NCBI GenBank assembly: GCA_014622685.1 | Contig: CP061275.1 | Coordinates: forward strand, 1 to 64,000 | DNA: 64,000 nt | Reading direction: 5' to 3' | Source of the DNA: Buchnera aphidicola (Pentalonia nigronervosa) | Lineage (GTDB): Bacteria; Pseudomonadota; Gammaproteobacteria; Enterobacterales; Enterobacteriaceae | Part shown: one piece after another, positions 11,320-21,619 of the stretch | How positions within the stretch are numbered: position 1 is the first letter of the stretch | Layout of the letters: every line of letters begins with the position of its first letter | The notes under the pieces: model-generated | Databases searched by the model: none | Told to the model about the DNA's origin: nothing | The model's input: only the letters and a program-made list of their open reading frames with translations | Made by a program: the position numbers and the translations under genes

Positions 11320-11790
11320 CATTTTTTATTTGTCTATGAAATAAAATTTCGAAAGCATAGCCATAAAGATAGTACGTATTTTCATGATGCGTTTTTTAAA
11401 TATTTTTTTTAAGATTTAAGAAGTTGGTATTTAGGAAAATAGACATCACTGTTAATATTAATATCAACATGTGTTAAATAGAATTTAGTTGTATACATGA
11501 TCATTTTTTCTTATATTTTCCACTCTAATAATCATGATTTCTTGGTTATTTTTCGCGTAATTTATTGTTTCAATAATTGAGTGAGATCAAGTAATTTCTT
11601 TTCGTGAGAGTTTATTACGACTAATAACTATATTATGTCGAATCGATAAAGGTTGTCCTATAGATTTCCATGTTAATTTTCTGAAATAACTAAGGTATTT
11701 TATTATTTTATCTAATAAGTAAATTATTAGAAATAGATTTAGTTAGGGCAATATTCATAAATATGTAAATGGTATTGGTGAAAATTAAAA
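11320..11790 (-). pseudogene. folA: Decayed dihydrofolate reductase
   Basis: FolA reduces dihydrofolate to tetrahydrofolate. No open frame remains between apaH and carB, but the minus strand shows DHFR in order and in several frames. VISEKLTWKSIGQPLSIR and HNIVISRNKL correspond to the E. coli [22 protein letters not shown]. Then come a TGA stop, a fragment NNQEIMII (EIMVIGGG), FYLTHVDININSDVYFPKYQ (the LTHIDAEVEGDTHFPDYE strand), and ENTYYLYGYAFEILFHR near the C-terminus. The conserved glycine-rich GGG loop is gone. Stops and frameshifts exclude function. Confidence 0.9.
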
Positions 11791-11827
11791 AAATATATTT
11801 TAAATATTTTAAATTATGTTTTAACAG

Positions 11828-14800
11828 TTATCGATTTATTTTTTTATGTATTTCTTGTAGTGATTGTATGTGTTTTGAAGGGTCTTGATTTAATGCCATA
11901 ATAGTTGCAAACGCGCCATTTATAGTAGTGTCGTAATGTATTTTGTATTGTAACGCATTACGGAATATTAAACTAGAATCTTGTATATCATGATGACATG
12001 ATATTGTGTTAATTATATATGAATATTCTCCGTTTTTCAAATTGTTTTGTACGTTCGGTTGACCTTCTCGTATTTTCTTGACTAATCTAGATGTTATTCC
12101 AGATTTTTTTAAAGCTTGTGCAGTACCTTTAGTAGCATCTATTTTAAATCCTGCTTTTTTTAGTTTAATCGCTATATTAACAATGCTACGTTTATCATCA
12201 TTTCGAACAGACAGAAGAACACGACCTGTTTTTTTTATATTACTATGTGTACTTAATAATGCTTTTGAAAATGCTTCTGAAAAACTTCTTCCAATTCCCA
12301 TAACTTCGCCTGTAGATCGCATTTCTGGTCCTAATATCGGATCAACATCGTGAAATTTATCGAAGGGAAGAATTGCTTCTTTTACAGAAAAATGTGGAGG
12401 TATAATTTCTTTTGTAAATCCTTGTTCTAATAGTGTTTTTCCATACATAACTCGTACAGAAATTTTTGCTAATGCTAATCCTGTTGCTTTTGAAACAAAC
12501 GGTACAGTACGTGAAGCCCTCGGGTTTACTTCAATAACATATATTTCATTATTTTTAATAGCGAATTGTACATTCATTAATCCCATTACAGATAATTCAA
12601 ACGCTAATTTTTTAACTTGTTGTCTAATTTTTTCTTGTATTTTATTTGTAAGAGTATATACAGGTAAAGAACATGCTGAATCTCCAGAATGTATACCAGC
12701 TTGTTCAATATGTTCCATAATTCCTCCAATTAAAACATGTTGTCCATCACATATTGCATCTACATCCACTTCTGTTGCATGTTCCAAATATTGATCTAGT
12801 AACACAGGATTAGTATTATTTTCTTTTAAAGTTTTTTTAAAATAAGAACTCAAAGCATTTGGTTCATAAACAATTTCCATGGCTCGTCCGCCTAAGACAT
12901 AAGATGGTCGAACCATAATCGGATATCCAATTTTTTTTGCTTGTTTTTGTGCTTCCTCTAGAGTTAATACAGTTTCATTTAATGGTTGTTGTAATTTTAG
13001 TTTTGTCACGATTTTTTGAAAACGATAACGATTTTCCGCTTTGTCAATTGCATCTGGACTAGTGCCAATAATTGGTATTCCTTCTTTTAAGAATTCTTGA
13101 GCTAGTTTTAATGGTGTTTGTCCGCCATATTGAATAATAACACCGTTAGGTTTTTCAATATGTACAATTTCTAAAATGTTTTCTAATGTGATAGGTTCGA
13201 AATATAATCTGTCCGAAATATCATAATCAGTAGATACTGTTTCTGGATTGCAATTAATCATAATTGTTTCAAAGTTATCTTCACGCAGAGCTTGTACAGC
13301 ATGTACACAGCAGTAATCAAATTCTATGCCTTGTCCAATTCTATTTGGTCCTCCACCTAATATAATAACTTTCTTTTTATTTTTATTTGTTTGAGCCTCG
13401 CATTCATCTTCCCATGTTGAATACATATATGCAGTTTTGGTAGAAAATTCTGCTGCACATGTATCAATTCTTTTAAAAACTGGACGCAAATTAAATTTGT
13501 GACGTAACGTTCTTATTTCTCGTTCAGTTTTTTTAGTCAATGTTGCTATGCGTTGATCAGAAAAACCTTTTCTTTTTATATAATATAAAAAATTATAGTT
13601 TAATCCGTAAAATCCATTTTTAATAATTTGAGTTTCTAAGTCAATAATTTCTTTAATTTGAATTAAAAACCATGGATCAATTAAGGTCAATTTAAATACT
13701 TCATTGACAGTCATTTTAGCACGAAATGCATCGCCAATATACCAAAGACGTTCTGATCCAGCATGTTTTAGTTCTGTTTGGATTTTTTCTAAATTTTTTG
13801 AATTTTTCAAAGAAGATATTTTTTCATTAAATCCGTTACATCCAATTTCTAATCCACAAATCGCTTTTTGTATAGATTCTTGAAATGTACGACCTATAGC
13901 CATTACTTCTCCAACAGATTTCATTTGTGTAGTTAATCGGTCGTTGCATCCTGGAAACTTTTCAAAATTAAATCTAGGAATTTTCGTCACTACATAATCT
14001 ATTACAGGTTCAAACGCAGCTGTGGTATGTATTCCAGTAATATCGTTTTTTAATTCATCTAGTGTATAGCCAATTGCGAGTTTAGCAGCGATTTTTGCAA
14101 TTGGAAATCCAGTTGCTTTGGATGCTAGTGCAGAAGAACGAGATACTCTTGGATTCATTTCGATCACAACCATTTGACCATTTTTTGGATTAATTGCAAA
14201 TTGTACATTAGCACCTCCAGTTTCTACTCCGATTGCGCGTAAAATTTTTATAGCCGAATTACGCATTGTTTGATATTCTTTATCAGTTAAAGTTTGTGCT
14301 GGTGCAATAGTAATAGAATCGCCAGTATGAATACCCATAGGATCTAGATTTTCAATAGTGCAAACAATAATGCAATTGTCATTTTTATCACGTACAACTT
14401 CCATTTCATATTCTTTCCATCCAATCAGAGATTCATCAATTAATAATTCTTTATTAAGAGATAATTTTAATCCTCTTTCGCAAATTTCTTTAAATTCTTC
14501 ATTGTTATATGCAATTCCTCCTCCATGACCTCCCATAGTAAAAGATGGTCGTATAATACATGGAAATCCGATTTTTTCTAAAATAAATTTTGCTTCTTTT
14601 ATATCATGAGCAATATCGCATTTTGCAGTTTTTATTTTTAGTTTTTTCATTAATTGTTCAAATGATTTTCTATTTTCAGATGTTTCGATAGAACTGATTT
14701 TTGAACCAATTATTTTTACATGAAATTTTTTTAATATTCCTCTTTTATCTAATTCTAATGCGCAATTAAGCGCAATTTGACCGCCCATCGTAGGTAGTAA

Positions 14801-15055
14801 TGCATGTGGTCGTTCTTTTTGAATGATTTTTTTTATAATCGTCCAATGTATTGGTTCAATATATGTCGCGTCAGCTATCTCAGGGTCAGTCATAATTGTT
14901 GCAGGATTAGAATTAACAAGAATAACTTTATACCCTTCTTCTTTTAAAGCTTTACAAGCTTGTGTTCCTGAATAATCAAATTCACATGCTTGCCCGATAA
15001 TTATTGGACCGGCTCCAAGAATTAATATTGATTGTATATCAGTAAATTTAGGCAT
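11828..15055 (-). CDS. carB: Carbamoyl-phosphate synthase large subunit
   Basis: CarB makes carbamoyl phosphate from bicarbonate, ATP and ammonia passed from CarA, feeding pyrimidine and arginine synthesis. At 1075 residues it is full length. The two homologous ATP-grasp halves are visible: [20 protein letters not shown] and [12 protein letters not shown] in the first, [20 protein letters not shown] and [14 protein letters not shown] in the second. Each half has its own [20 protein letters not shown] or [20 protein letters not shown] metal site. A C-terminal MGS-like domain (about residues 935-1075) carries allosteric control in the family. It lies 19 bases after carA. Confidence 0.97.
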   Translation of the reverse strand: MPKFTDIQSILILGAGPIIIGQACEFDYSGTQACKALKEEGYKVILVNSNPATIMTDPEIADATYIEPIHWTIIKKIIQKERPHALLPTMGGQIALNCALELDKRGILKKFHVKIIGSKISSIETSENRKSFEQLMKKLKIKTAKCDIAHDIKEAKFILEKIGFPCIIRPSFTMGGHGGGIAYNNEEFKEICERGLKLSLNKELLIDESLIGWKEYEMEVVRDKNDNCIIVCTIENLDPMGIHTGDSITIAPAQTLTDKEYQTMRNSAIKILRAIGVETGGANVQFAINPKNGQMVVIEMNPRVSRSSALASKATGFPIAKIAAKLAIGYTLDELKNDITGIHTTAAFEPVIDYVVTKIPRFNFEKFPGCNDRLTTQMKSVGEVMAIGRTFQESIQKAICGLEIGCNGFNEKISSLKNSKNLEKIQTELKHAGSERLWYIGDAFRAKMTVNEVFKLTLIDPWFLIQIKEIIDLETQIIKNGFYGLNYNFLYYIKRKGFSDQRIATLTKKTEREIRTLRHKFNLRPVFKRIDTCAAEFSTKTAYMYSTWEDECEAQTNKNKKKVIILGGGPNRIGQGIEFDYCCVHAVQALREDNFETIMINCNPETVSTDYDISDRLYFEPITLENILEIVHIEKPNGVIIQYGGQTPLKLAQEFLKEGIPIIGTSPDAIDKAENRYRFQKIVTKLKLQQPLNETVLTLEEAQKQAKKIGYPIMVRPSYVLGGRAMEIVYEPNALSSYFKKTLKENNTNPVLLDQYLEHATEVDVDAICDGQHVLIGGIMEHIEQAGIHSGDSACSLPVYTLTNKIQEKIRQQVKKLAFELSVMGLMNVQFAIKNNEIYVIEVNPRASRTVPFVSKATGLALAKISVRVMYGKTLLEQGFTKEIIPPHFSVKEAILPFDKFHDVDPILGPEMRSTGEVMGIGRSFSEAFSKALLSTHSNIKKTGRVLLSVRNDDKRSIVNIAIKLKKAGFKIDATKGTAQALKKSGITSRLVKKIREGQPNVQNNLKNGEYSYIINTISCHHDIQDSSLIFRNALQYKIHYDTTINGAFATIMALNQDPSKHIQSLQEIHKKINR

Positions 15056-15074
15056 TTTTTTTCTTAATTAATTA

Positions 15075-16232
15075 CTAAATTTTATTGTTGTGATACATTA
15101 TTTTTTCGATAAAACAATCAAATAAATATGATGCATCATGTGGTCCAGGATTAGCTTCTGGATGCCCTTGAAAACTAAATGCTATTTTATTTTTTAAAGA
15201 TAATCCTTGTATCGTACCATCAAAAAGAGAAACATGTGTAATATTTATATTACGTGGAATATTTTTTATATCGACAGAAAAATTATGATTTTGCGAGGTA
15301 ATAATAACACGATTTTTTTGTATATCTTTTACTGGATGATTTGCACCATGATGTCCAAATTTCATTTTTATTATATTAGCTCCATTAGCTAATGCAAGTA
15401 ATTGATGACCTAAGCAAATTCCAAAAATAGGAATGTTTATTTTAAGAAAATATTGAATAGCATTAATAGCATATTTGCACGGTCTAGGATCTCCAGGTCC
15501 ATTAGATAAAAAAATTCCATCAGGAGAAAATTTTAACGCAGTTTTAGGACTAGTTGATGCAGGTATAATTGTTAAATAACAGTTTCTATCTACTAACATT
15601 TGAAGTATACTTTTTTTTACTCCAAAATCGTATACTACAATGTGAAATGATGATTTTTTGTTTTTTTGTAAAGGAGTGGGTGTTTTTTTATAAAAAATAC
15701 CGTTTTGATCCCAATTATAAATAGTTTTTGTTGATACTGTTTTTACCAAATCTTGACCTGTTAAACTCAAGCAGTTTTTAGCATTTTTATACGCTGTAAA
15801 ATAATTTTTTTTGTTATCTTTAATAATACATCCATTTTGAGAGCCTTTTGTACGTAAAATACGTGTTAGTTTTCTTGTATCAATATCAGAAATAGCAACA
15901 ATATCGTTTTCTTTTAGATATTCTGAAAATGTTTTTTCGCTACGATAATTACTATCTATTAGTGATAAATTACGAATAATTAATCCTTTGACATAAATTT
16001 TACATGACTCTTCATCATGTTTATTAACTCCTACGTTGCCAATATGGGGATAAGTTAACGTAACAATTTGATGTGAATAAGACGGATCAGTAATTATTTC
16101 TTGATATCCTGTAATAGATGTATTGAAAACAATTTCACCTGTAGCTACCCCTTGTGCACCAATAAATCGTCCATGAAATTTTGTTCCATCTTCCAAAATT
16201 AGTACTGCTAATGCTCCCAAAACGCCCTCCAT
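15075..16232 (-). CDS. carA: Carbamoyl-phosphate synthase small (glutaminase) subunit
   Basis: CarA hydrolyses glutamine and passes ammonia to CarB. The protein has the N-terminal CPSase domain (LEDGTKFHGR, GYQEIITDPSYS, DIDTRKLTRILR) and a C-terminal class I glutamine amidotransferase domain with SNGPGDP, the nucleophile in FGICLGHQ, GHHGANHPV and FQGHPEANPGPHD. The longest frame starts at an ATG at 16232 (385 residues). A TTG at 16220 fits the family N-terminus better and has GGAGGG five bases upstream, giving 381 residues; the Shine-Dalgarno would otherwise lie inside the gene. It is the first gene of carAB. Confidence 0.96.
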   Translation of the reverse strand: MEGVLGALAVLILEDGTKFHGRFIGAQGVATGEIVFNTSITGYQEIITDPSYSHQIVTLTYPHIGNVGVNKHDEESCKIYVKGLIIRNLSLIDSNYRSEKTFSEYLKENDIVAISDIDTRKLTRILRTKGSQNGCIIKDNKKNYFTAYKNAKNCLSLTGQDLVKTVSTKTIYNWDQNGIFYKKTPTPLQKNKKSSFHIVVYDFGVKKSILQMLVDRNCYLTIIPASTSPKTALKFSPDGIFLSNGPGDPRPCKYAINAIQYFLKINIPIFGICLGHQLLALANGANIIKMKFGHHGANHPVKDIQKNRVIITSQNHNFSVDIKNIPRNINITHVSLFDGTIQGLSLKNKIAFSFQGHPEANPGPHDASYLFDCFIEKIMYHNNKI

Positions 16233-16333
16233 TACAAGATTTTTTGTTTGTGCATGATTTATTAACTAATTGAAATTTTTAAGTGATATATTTGAACATT
16301 TTAACGAAAATTAATTTTTTTGTCCATGACAGT

Positions 16334-16377
16334 AATAAATATATATGTTTATTTTAAAAGAATAAATATATATGTTT
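16334..16377. repeat. Short direct repeat between carA and dapB
   Basis: The 17-base word AATAAATATATATGTTT occurs at 16334-16350 and again at 16361-16377, 27 bases apart, in the 152-base gap after dapB and before carA. It is only A, T and one G, so chance or replication slippage is the simplest reading; no role is assigned. Confidence 0.6.
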
Positions 16378-16384
16378 TATAATA

Positions 16385-17191
16385 TTATGATATAACGTCT
16401 AACATATTAAATAATCCTTTATTTTTATTGCTAATCCATATGGCAGATTGTACTGCGCCTTTAGAAAAATTTGTTCTATTAAAAGCTGTGTGAGAAATTT
16501 TAATTTGTTCGTTGTTTCCGGTGAACATAATAGTGTGTTTTCCAACAATATTTCCTGATCGTACTATAGAAAATCCAATTTTATTTTTATCTCTTTTTTG
16601 TATTATTCCGTTTGTATGATATATAGAATGATTTTTTAAATTTTTCCAATTCATAGATTTTAATATTACTTTAGCCATGGATAATGCTGTACCTGATGGT
16701 GAATCTATCTTATTACGATGATGAGTTTCTAGAATATCAATGTCAAAGTTATTTCCTATTACTTTAGTGGTATGTTCAATTAGTTGAAATAGTAAATTAA
16801 TGCCTATACTAAAATTTGACGATAATATAATGCCAATTTTTTGGGAATATAATTTTATAGTTTTTTGTTCTTGTTGTGTAAATCCTGTTGTTCCAATTAC
16901 TATATTTTTTTTAAATTTGCTGCAATATTTTAAATAATTTAATGTACTACTAGGATTGGTAAAATCGATTAAAATATCGAAATCGTTTTTTTCAATATTT
17001 AATGTTTCTCTAATAAGAACGCCAATTGCACCAATTCCAATTTTTTCTCCAATGTCTTGATTAACGAATGGACTATTTTTTCTAACTATTACTGTTGATA
17101 AACATGTATGTTTATTTTTTTGTACTTCTTTAACAAGCATTTGTCCCATACGACCCATAGGTCCACTGATAGCAATACGAATTTTTTTCAT
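16385..17191 (-). CDS. dapB: 4-hydroxy-tetrahydrodipicolinate reductase
   Basis: DapB reduces 4-hydroxy-tetrahydrodipicolinate on the diaminopimelate/lysine route, an essential amino acid supplied to aphids. The 268-residue product has the NAD(P)H-binding start IRIAISGPMGRMGQ, IDFTNPSSTL, VIGTTGF, SSNFSIGINLLF, the active-site ETHHRNKIDSPSGTAL and a C-terminal nucleotide domain with GNNEQIKISHTAFNR and GAVQSAIW. It is oriented with carAB but separated from it by 152 bases. Confidence 0.96.
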   Translation of the reverse strand: MKKIRIAISGPMGRMGQMLVKEVQKNKHTCLSTVIVRKNSPFVNQDIGEKIGIGAIGVLIRETLNIEKNDFDILIDFTNPSSTLNYLKYCSKFKKNIVIGTTGFTQQEQKTIKLYSQKIGIILSSNFSIGINLLFQLIEHTTKVIGNNFDIDILETHHRNKIDSPSGTALSMAKVILKSMNWKNLKNHSIYHTNGIIQKRDKNKIGFSIVRSGNIVGKHTIMFTGNNEQIKISHTAFNRTNFSKGAVQSAIWISNKNKGLFNMLDVIS

Positions 17192-17214
17192 GTTTTATCC
17201 TGTCTAATTGTATT

Positions 17215-17870
17215 CAAGGTATATGTATTTCTAAAAATTGTAAAAATAGTATTTTTTAGTCATATTAAATAGTTGTATGTAGTTTTTTTAATAAAATTTA
17301 GTAGTTTTTAGAAATTTTTTTGGAGTGAATATTTTATTTTCAAAATTAATATAACGTACGTTTAAACTGTTTTTTTTAATTATAATATGTTATCCAATAT
17401 GTTGTTTGGATCTTTTTTTTAGTGGTATGATATAATTAGAATTATAAGAATGATTAATGCCAATTTTAAAAAAAGTTTGTATGGTTAAATGACTGTAAAG
17501 TTATATTTGTATGATTAATATTTTATATAGTGTATATTTCGTTTTTCATAAATATAATTAGATATTTTTTATGGAAATTAAAAATTATGGATTCTATATG
17601 TTGTATTAATCGTTTTAATTTATGTAGAGAATATGGTTGCTAAGGATTTTTATAATTTTACGTAATTTTTTTGAAATTGCATGAGACATATTTTTTATAA
17701 TCATATTATTTAAGTATTTTTTATTATTCGAAACATTTATTAGTGTTAATGAAAATAATTTTTATGTTTATGTCAAAATTTTATGCATCGATGTTATTCG
17801 TATAATATGTCTTTTTAAGTGATATTTTTGTGTAATGAAAAATTCTATATTTAGTTTTTCTTACAATTTT
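17215..17870 (-). pseudogene. ispH: Decayed 4-hydroxy-3-methylbut-2-enyl diphosphate reductase
   Basis: IspH is the last enzyme of the MEP isoprenoid pathway. The 682-base gap between lspA and dapB has no open gene, but the minus strand shows GINHSYNSNYIIPLKKR (17461 downward), matching the GSKNSSNSNRLAELAQR loop that binds substrate phosphate. About 150 bases later ENKIFTPKKFL matches the C-terminal ENIVFEVPKEL. Just upstream, MKNEIYTI aligns with RKDDICYA, with an iron-sulfur cysteine replaced by tyrosine. The first half is too eroded to follow. In other Buchnera, as I recall, ispH sits exactly here. Confidence 0.75.
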
Positions 17871-17873
17871 AAT

Positions 17874-18350
17874 TTATGTTTTTTGGTTAAAGTGTTGTTT
17901 TATCATCATGCACACACCAATAAAGATACTTGCATCAGCTATATTAAATGTAAAAAAATGCCAATTATTAAGATGAAAATCAATGAAATCAATAACAAAT
18001 CCGTGAAAAATACGATCTATTAAATTCCCGATTGCGCCAGAAATAATTAAATAATAAAAGACATTTATTTTACTTGATTGAATAGATTTTTTTATAAAAA
18101 TTAATATAATAAAACTACTAACAATACATAAGAACCATCTTTGCCATCCTGTTTGTGTAGATAAAAAACTGAATGCGGCACCATAGTTATGTACGTGAAA
18201 AAGATTTAAAATAGTACAAATTTTATGTGTTTCGTGTATTTTAATGTTATTAACAATCCAGAATTTGCTAAATATATCAATAGAAATTATGCATGCTGTG
18301 AGGTGCATCAAAATCCAAAATTTTATCTTTTTAAAATTTTTATTTTTCAT
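17874..18350 (-). CDS. lspA: Lipoprotein signal peptidase (SPase II)
   Basis: LspA cleaves signal peptides from lipidated prolipoproteins in the inner membrane. The 158-residue protein has four hydrophobic segments and the catalytic aspartates in NLIDRIFHGFVIDFIDFH and FNIADASIFIGV. The first conserved aspartate region (SIDIFSKFWI) and NYGAAFSFLS are also present. It follows ileS by seven bases, the usual ileS-lspA pair. Downstream of it the ispH relic replaces the next gene. Confidence 0.95.
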   Translation of the reverse strand: MKNKNFKKIKFWILMHLTACIISIDIFSKFWIVNNIKIHETHKICTILNLFHVHNYGAAFSFLSTQTGWQRWFLCIVSSFIILIFIKKSIQSSKINVFYYLIISGAIGNLIDRIFHGFVIDFIDFHLNNWHFFTFNIADASIFIGVCMMIKQHFNQKT

Positions 18351-18357
18351 AACATGA

Positions 18358-21186
18358 TTATATAAAAGAACGTTTTTCTCCGTTTCCTATGGTGTTTTCG
18401 ATACAACGAGTACAAATATAATTTGTGTTGATAGAAGTATTATTTTTACGAACAGTATAGTGCCAACAGCGTTGACATTTTTTTTTAGTAGATTTTTCTA
18501 TAAAAATTTTAAAAAAAGCAATATTTTGACTTTTTTTCGCATTTACTGGTGCAGTATCATATGATTTTATTTTAACTTCTGATGTCAAAAAGATAAATTT
18601 TATTTCTTTTCCTAAATATTCTAGTTGATTTTTTAGTTCAGGCAAAACATATAAAATTATGCAAGCTTCTAGAGAGTGACTAATATGTTTATTTTTTATT
18701 TCTATTTCTAAAAATTTATTTGTTTCATTTTTTAATTCAATAATTTTATTCCAAAAATTCTGATTGAATATATGATTTGGGTCTAGATTAAATAATTTAT
18801 CAAACCATTCTTCTGTAAATACATATTGAGCGTGATTACCTGGTATATGTTTCCATATTTCATCTGCAGTAAAAGATAATATCGGCGCTATCCAGCGGAC
18901 AAGAGCATGAATGATATAATACATTGCTGTTTGACAACTTCGGCGCTCTTTACTGTTTTTCTTTAAAGTATATTGCCTATCTTTTATTATATCAAGATAA
19001 AAAGAACCCATTGTAATAGAGCAGAAACACATTAACTGTTTTATTACGGTATGAAAATCATATTTTTTATAAGATTTAATAATTTCTTCTTGTGTCGTTT
19101 TTGCTTGATCAACAGCCCATTGGTCTAAAAGTATCATTTTCTCTTTTATAACAATATGTTTGTCTGGATAAAAGTCATAAATATTCGCTAACATAAAACG
19201 TGCAGTATTTCTAATTCTACGATAGGTTTCTGAAGAACGTTTTAATATTTCGTTTGATATTGAGATATCATTAGAATAATTTGAAGAAGCTACCCATAGT
19301 CTTAATACATCTGCTCCTAATGTATCAATTATATTATTTGGACTAATCGTATTTCCAACTGATTTAGACATTTTTTGTCCTTTAACATCAACAACAAATC
19401 CATGCGTCAAGACTTCAGAATATGGTGTTTTTCCGCTTTTTAACATAGATATTATTAATGAAGACATGAACCAACCTCTATATTGATCTGAACCTTCTAA
19501 ATACATATCTGCATGTTGTTTAGCATATTTTTTGTTTGTATAATTTATCGAGGTATGTGTATTACCTGATTCAAACCATACATCTAATATATCTGAAACT
19601 TTTTTGTACATTCTACAATCTTCATTCCAATATTTTTGTAATTTAAAGTGATTCCATGTTTCTATACCTTCCAATTCAACTTTCTGTGCTATTTTTTCCA
19701 TAAGAAAAAATGTTTTAGGGTGTATGGTTCCTGTTTTTTTATTGATAAATATTGACATAGGAACACCCCATTTTCTTTGTCTAGAAATACACCAATCTGG
19801 TCGTGTTTTTACCATATCATGTATTCTTGTTTTTCCCCACGATGGCATCCAAACTACGTTCTGTATTTCTTTTAATGTTGTTTCGCGTAGTTTATATTTA
19901 TTAATATCAATAAACCATTGAGAAGTAGCTCTATGTATGGTAGGTGTTTTATGTCTCCAGCAGTGTGGATAATTGTGTTTTAAAAACGAATGATGTAAAA
20001 GACAGTTATTATCAATTAATAATTGAATAATAATAGAATTAGCTTGAAACACGTTTAAACCATTTAATTTTGGATGTATGTTATTCGTATAATTTCCTTG
20101 AGAATCAACTAAATTACTTGTTTTAATTTTATATTTTTGACTTGCCATATAGTCGTCTTGTCCGTGATCTGGTGCTGTGTGCACAGCTCCTGTTCCGGAT
20201 TTTAACGTGACGTGATCGCTTAATATTACAGGTAAATAAACATTTTTTAAAAACGGATGTAAAAAATTTGCATGTTCTAAGTGTTTTCCTAAAATAGAAT
20301 TTAATATTTTCCATTGTCTGATTTTTAAGAGTAAAAATACGTTTTGAATCAGTTTTTCTGCTAAAATAAAGTAACATGTTTCTGTTTCTATTAATTGATA
20401 TTGCGCTTTTTCGTGAACTGCAATTGCTTTACTAGATGGTAATGTCCATGGCGTCGTAGTCCAAATGGGCAAATATATTTTTTTGTTTTTTAATATCGTC
20501 TTGTTAAATAATTTTTTTATTTGTGTTGTGTTTTTGCTTTTCATAGAAACTATGATCGAATCCGATTGTTTTTTACGATATTCAATTTCTGCTTCAGATA
20601 AAGAAGAAGTGCATTTTGTGCACCAATATGTAGGTTTGAAATCTTGATATATATATTTTTTTTTCATAATTAATGCTAAACTTCTAATAATATTAGCTTC
20701 ATTTTTAAAATTCATAGTAAGATGCGCATGTTTCCAGTCTCCGAGTACACCTAATCTAATAAAATCTTTTTTTTGTTTTTGAACTTGCTTATTAGCATAT
20801 TGTCGACATATATTTTGAAATTCAGCAGTAGATATTTTTTTTATATGACGTTTTTTTATGGTTTCTTCAACTTTTTGTTCGATAGGCAAGCCATGGCAAT
20901 CCCAAGATGGAATATATGGAGCATCAAAACCAGACATATTTTTAGACTTTATAATGATATCTTTTAAAATTTTATTTACTGCATGACCAATATGAATATT
21001 TCCGTTAGCGTATGGTGGTCCATCATGCAAAAAAAATATTTTCTTATTTTCCTTTTTTTCTCTGATTAGTTGATACAAATTATCAATATTCCATTTTTTT
21101 AATATTTTGGGTTCTTTTTCAGTTAAGTTTCCCTTCATTGAAAATGTAGTTTTAGGTAAGTTTAAAGTATCTTTATAATTGTTCAT
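18358..21186 (-). CDS. ileS: Isoleucyl-tRNA synthetase
   Basis: Class I synthetase that charges tRNA-Ile. At 942 residues it is full length. Visible are the HIGH-type signature (GNIHIGHAVNKI after FLHDGPPYANG), WDCHGLPIE, the CP1 editing domain with TTTPWTLPSSKA and TAPDHGQDDY, GSDQYRGWFMSS, the KMSKS loop (GQKMSKSVGN), an anticodon-binding domain, and a C-terminal zinc site with CQRCWHY and ICTRC. The first gene of ileS-lspA; ribF lies 31 bases upstream on the same strand, as in E. coli. Confidence 0.97.
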   Translation of the reverse strand: MNNYKDTLNLPKTTFSMKGNLTEKEPKILKKWNIDNLYQLIREKKENKKIFFLHDGPPYANGNIHIGHAVNKILKDIIIKSKNMSGFDAPYIPSWDCHGLPIEQKVEETIKKRHIKKISTAEFQNICRQYANKQVQKQKKDFIRLGVLGDWKHAHLTMNFKNEANIIRSLALIMKKKYIYQDFKPTYWCTKCTSSLSEAEIEYRKKQSDSIIVSMKSKNTTQIKKLFNKTILKNKKIYLPIWTTTPWTLPSSKAIAVHEKAQYQLIETETCYFILAEKLIQNVFLLLKIRQWKILNSILGKHLEHANFLHPFLKNVYLPVILSDHVTLKSGTGAVHTAPDHGQDDYMASQKYKIKTSNLVDSQGNYTNNIHPKLNGLNVFQANSIIIQLLIDNNCLLHHSFLKHNYPHCWRHKTPTIHRATSQWFIDINKYKLRETTLKEIQNVVWMPSWGKTRIHDMVKTRPDWCISRQRKWGVPMSIFINKKTGTIHPKTFFLMEKIAQKVELEGIETWNHFKLQKYWNEDCRMYKKVSDILDVWFESGNTHTSINYTNKKYAKQHADMYLEGSDQYRGWFMSSLIISMLKSGKTPYSEVLTHGFVVDVKGQKMSKSVGNTISPNNIIDTLGADVLRLWVASSNYSNDISISNEILKRSSETYRRIRNTARFMLANIYDFYPDKHIVIKEKMILLDQWAVDQAKTTQEEIIKSYKKYDFHTVIKQLMCFCSITMGSFYLDIIKDRQYTLKKNSKERRSCQTAMYYIIHALVRWIAPILSFTADEIWKHIPGNHAQYVFTEEWFDKLFNLDPNHIFNQNFWNKIIELKNETNKFLEIEIKNKHISHSLEACIILYVLPELKNQLEYLGKEIKFIFLTSEVKIKSYDTAPVNAKKSQNIAFFKIFIEKSTKKKCQRCWHYTVRKNNTSINTNYICTRCIENTIGNGEKRSFI

Positions 21187-21217
21187 TATGTTCTCATTTT
21201 AATAAAAACGTTAATTT

Positions 21218-21619
21218 CTATTGATATGTAAAATATTGCTTAACTTGCGCAATATCTTGATGAATTTGATAGATCAGCTTTTTTTTTGAGGTAAATTTTT
21301 TTTCATCTCGTATTTTTTTATATATAAATACTTCTATATATTTTCCGTATAAATTTATGTTTAAGTTAAATAAATGTACTTCAAGTAATTTGTAGTTATT
21401 AGAAAAAATACAATTAGGTCTGATGCTAATATTAGATATTCCTATAATATTTTTACCAAAAAAACCGTTTGCTTTTATTGGGTATACGCCGTTTTTTAAT
21501 AAAATATTTTTTTTTAATATCATGTTTGCCGTTGGAAAACCTAATGTTCGTCCTATTTTATTTCCATGAATCACTTGGCTAAAAATTCTCAATGGTTGTT
21601 CAAAAAAAATAGAAATCAT
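21218..21619 (-). CDS. ribF: RibF remnant: riboflavin kinase domain only
   Basis: RibF is normally a bifunctional enzyme of about 310 residues that makes FMN and then FAD. This frame encodes only the C-terminal 133 residues, the flavokinase domain: VIHGNKIGRTLGFPTANM (ATP/Mg site), NGVYPIKANGFFGK, LLEVHLF with the catalytic glutamate, LYGKYIEVFIYKKIRDEKKF. The NIGTRPT motif of the family is altered to NISIRPN, a hint of relaxed selection. No clear Shine-Dalgarno precedes the ATG at 21619. It may be a surviving kinase or an early-stage pseudogene. ileS follows 31 bases later. Confidence 0.85.
   Translation of the reverse strand: MISIFFEQPLRIFSQVIHGNKIGRTLGFPTANMILKKNILLKNGVYPIKANGFFGKNIIGISNISIRPNCIFSNNYKLLEVHLFNLNINLYGKYIEVFIYKKIRDEKKFTSKKKLIYQIHQDIAQVKQYFTYQ

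Noticed and set aside
16334..16377. Two copies of a 17-base word as operator sites for carAB or dapB.
   Set aside because: The word is almost purely A and T and has no likeness to ArgR or PurR boxes.
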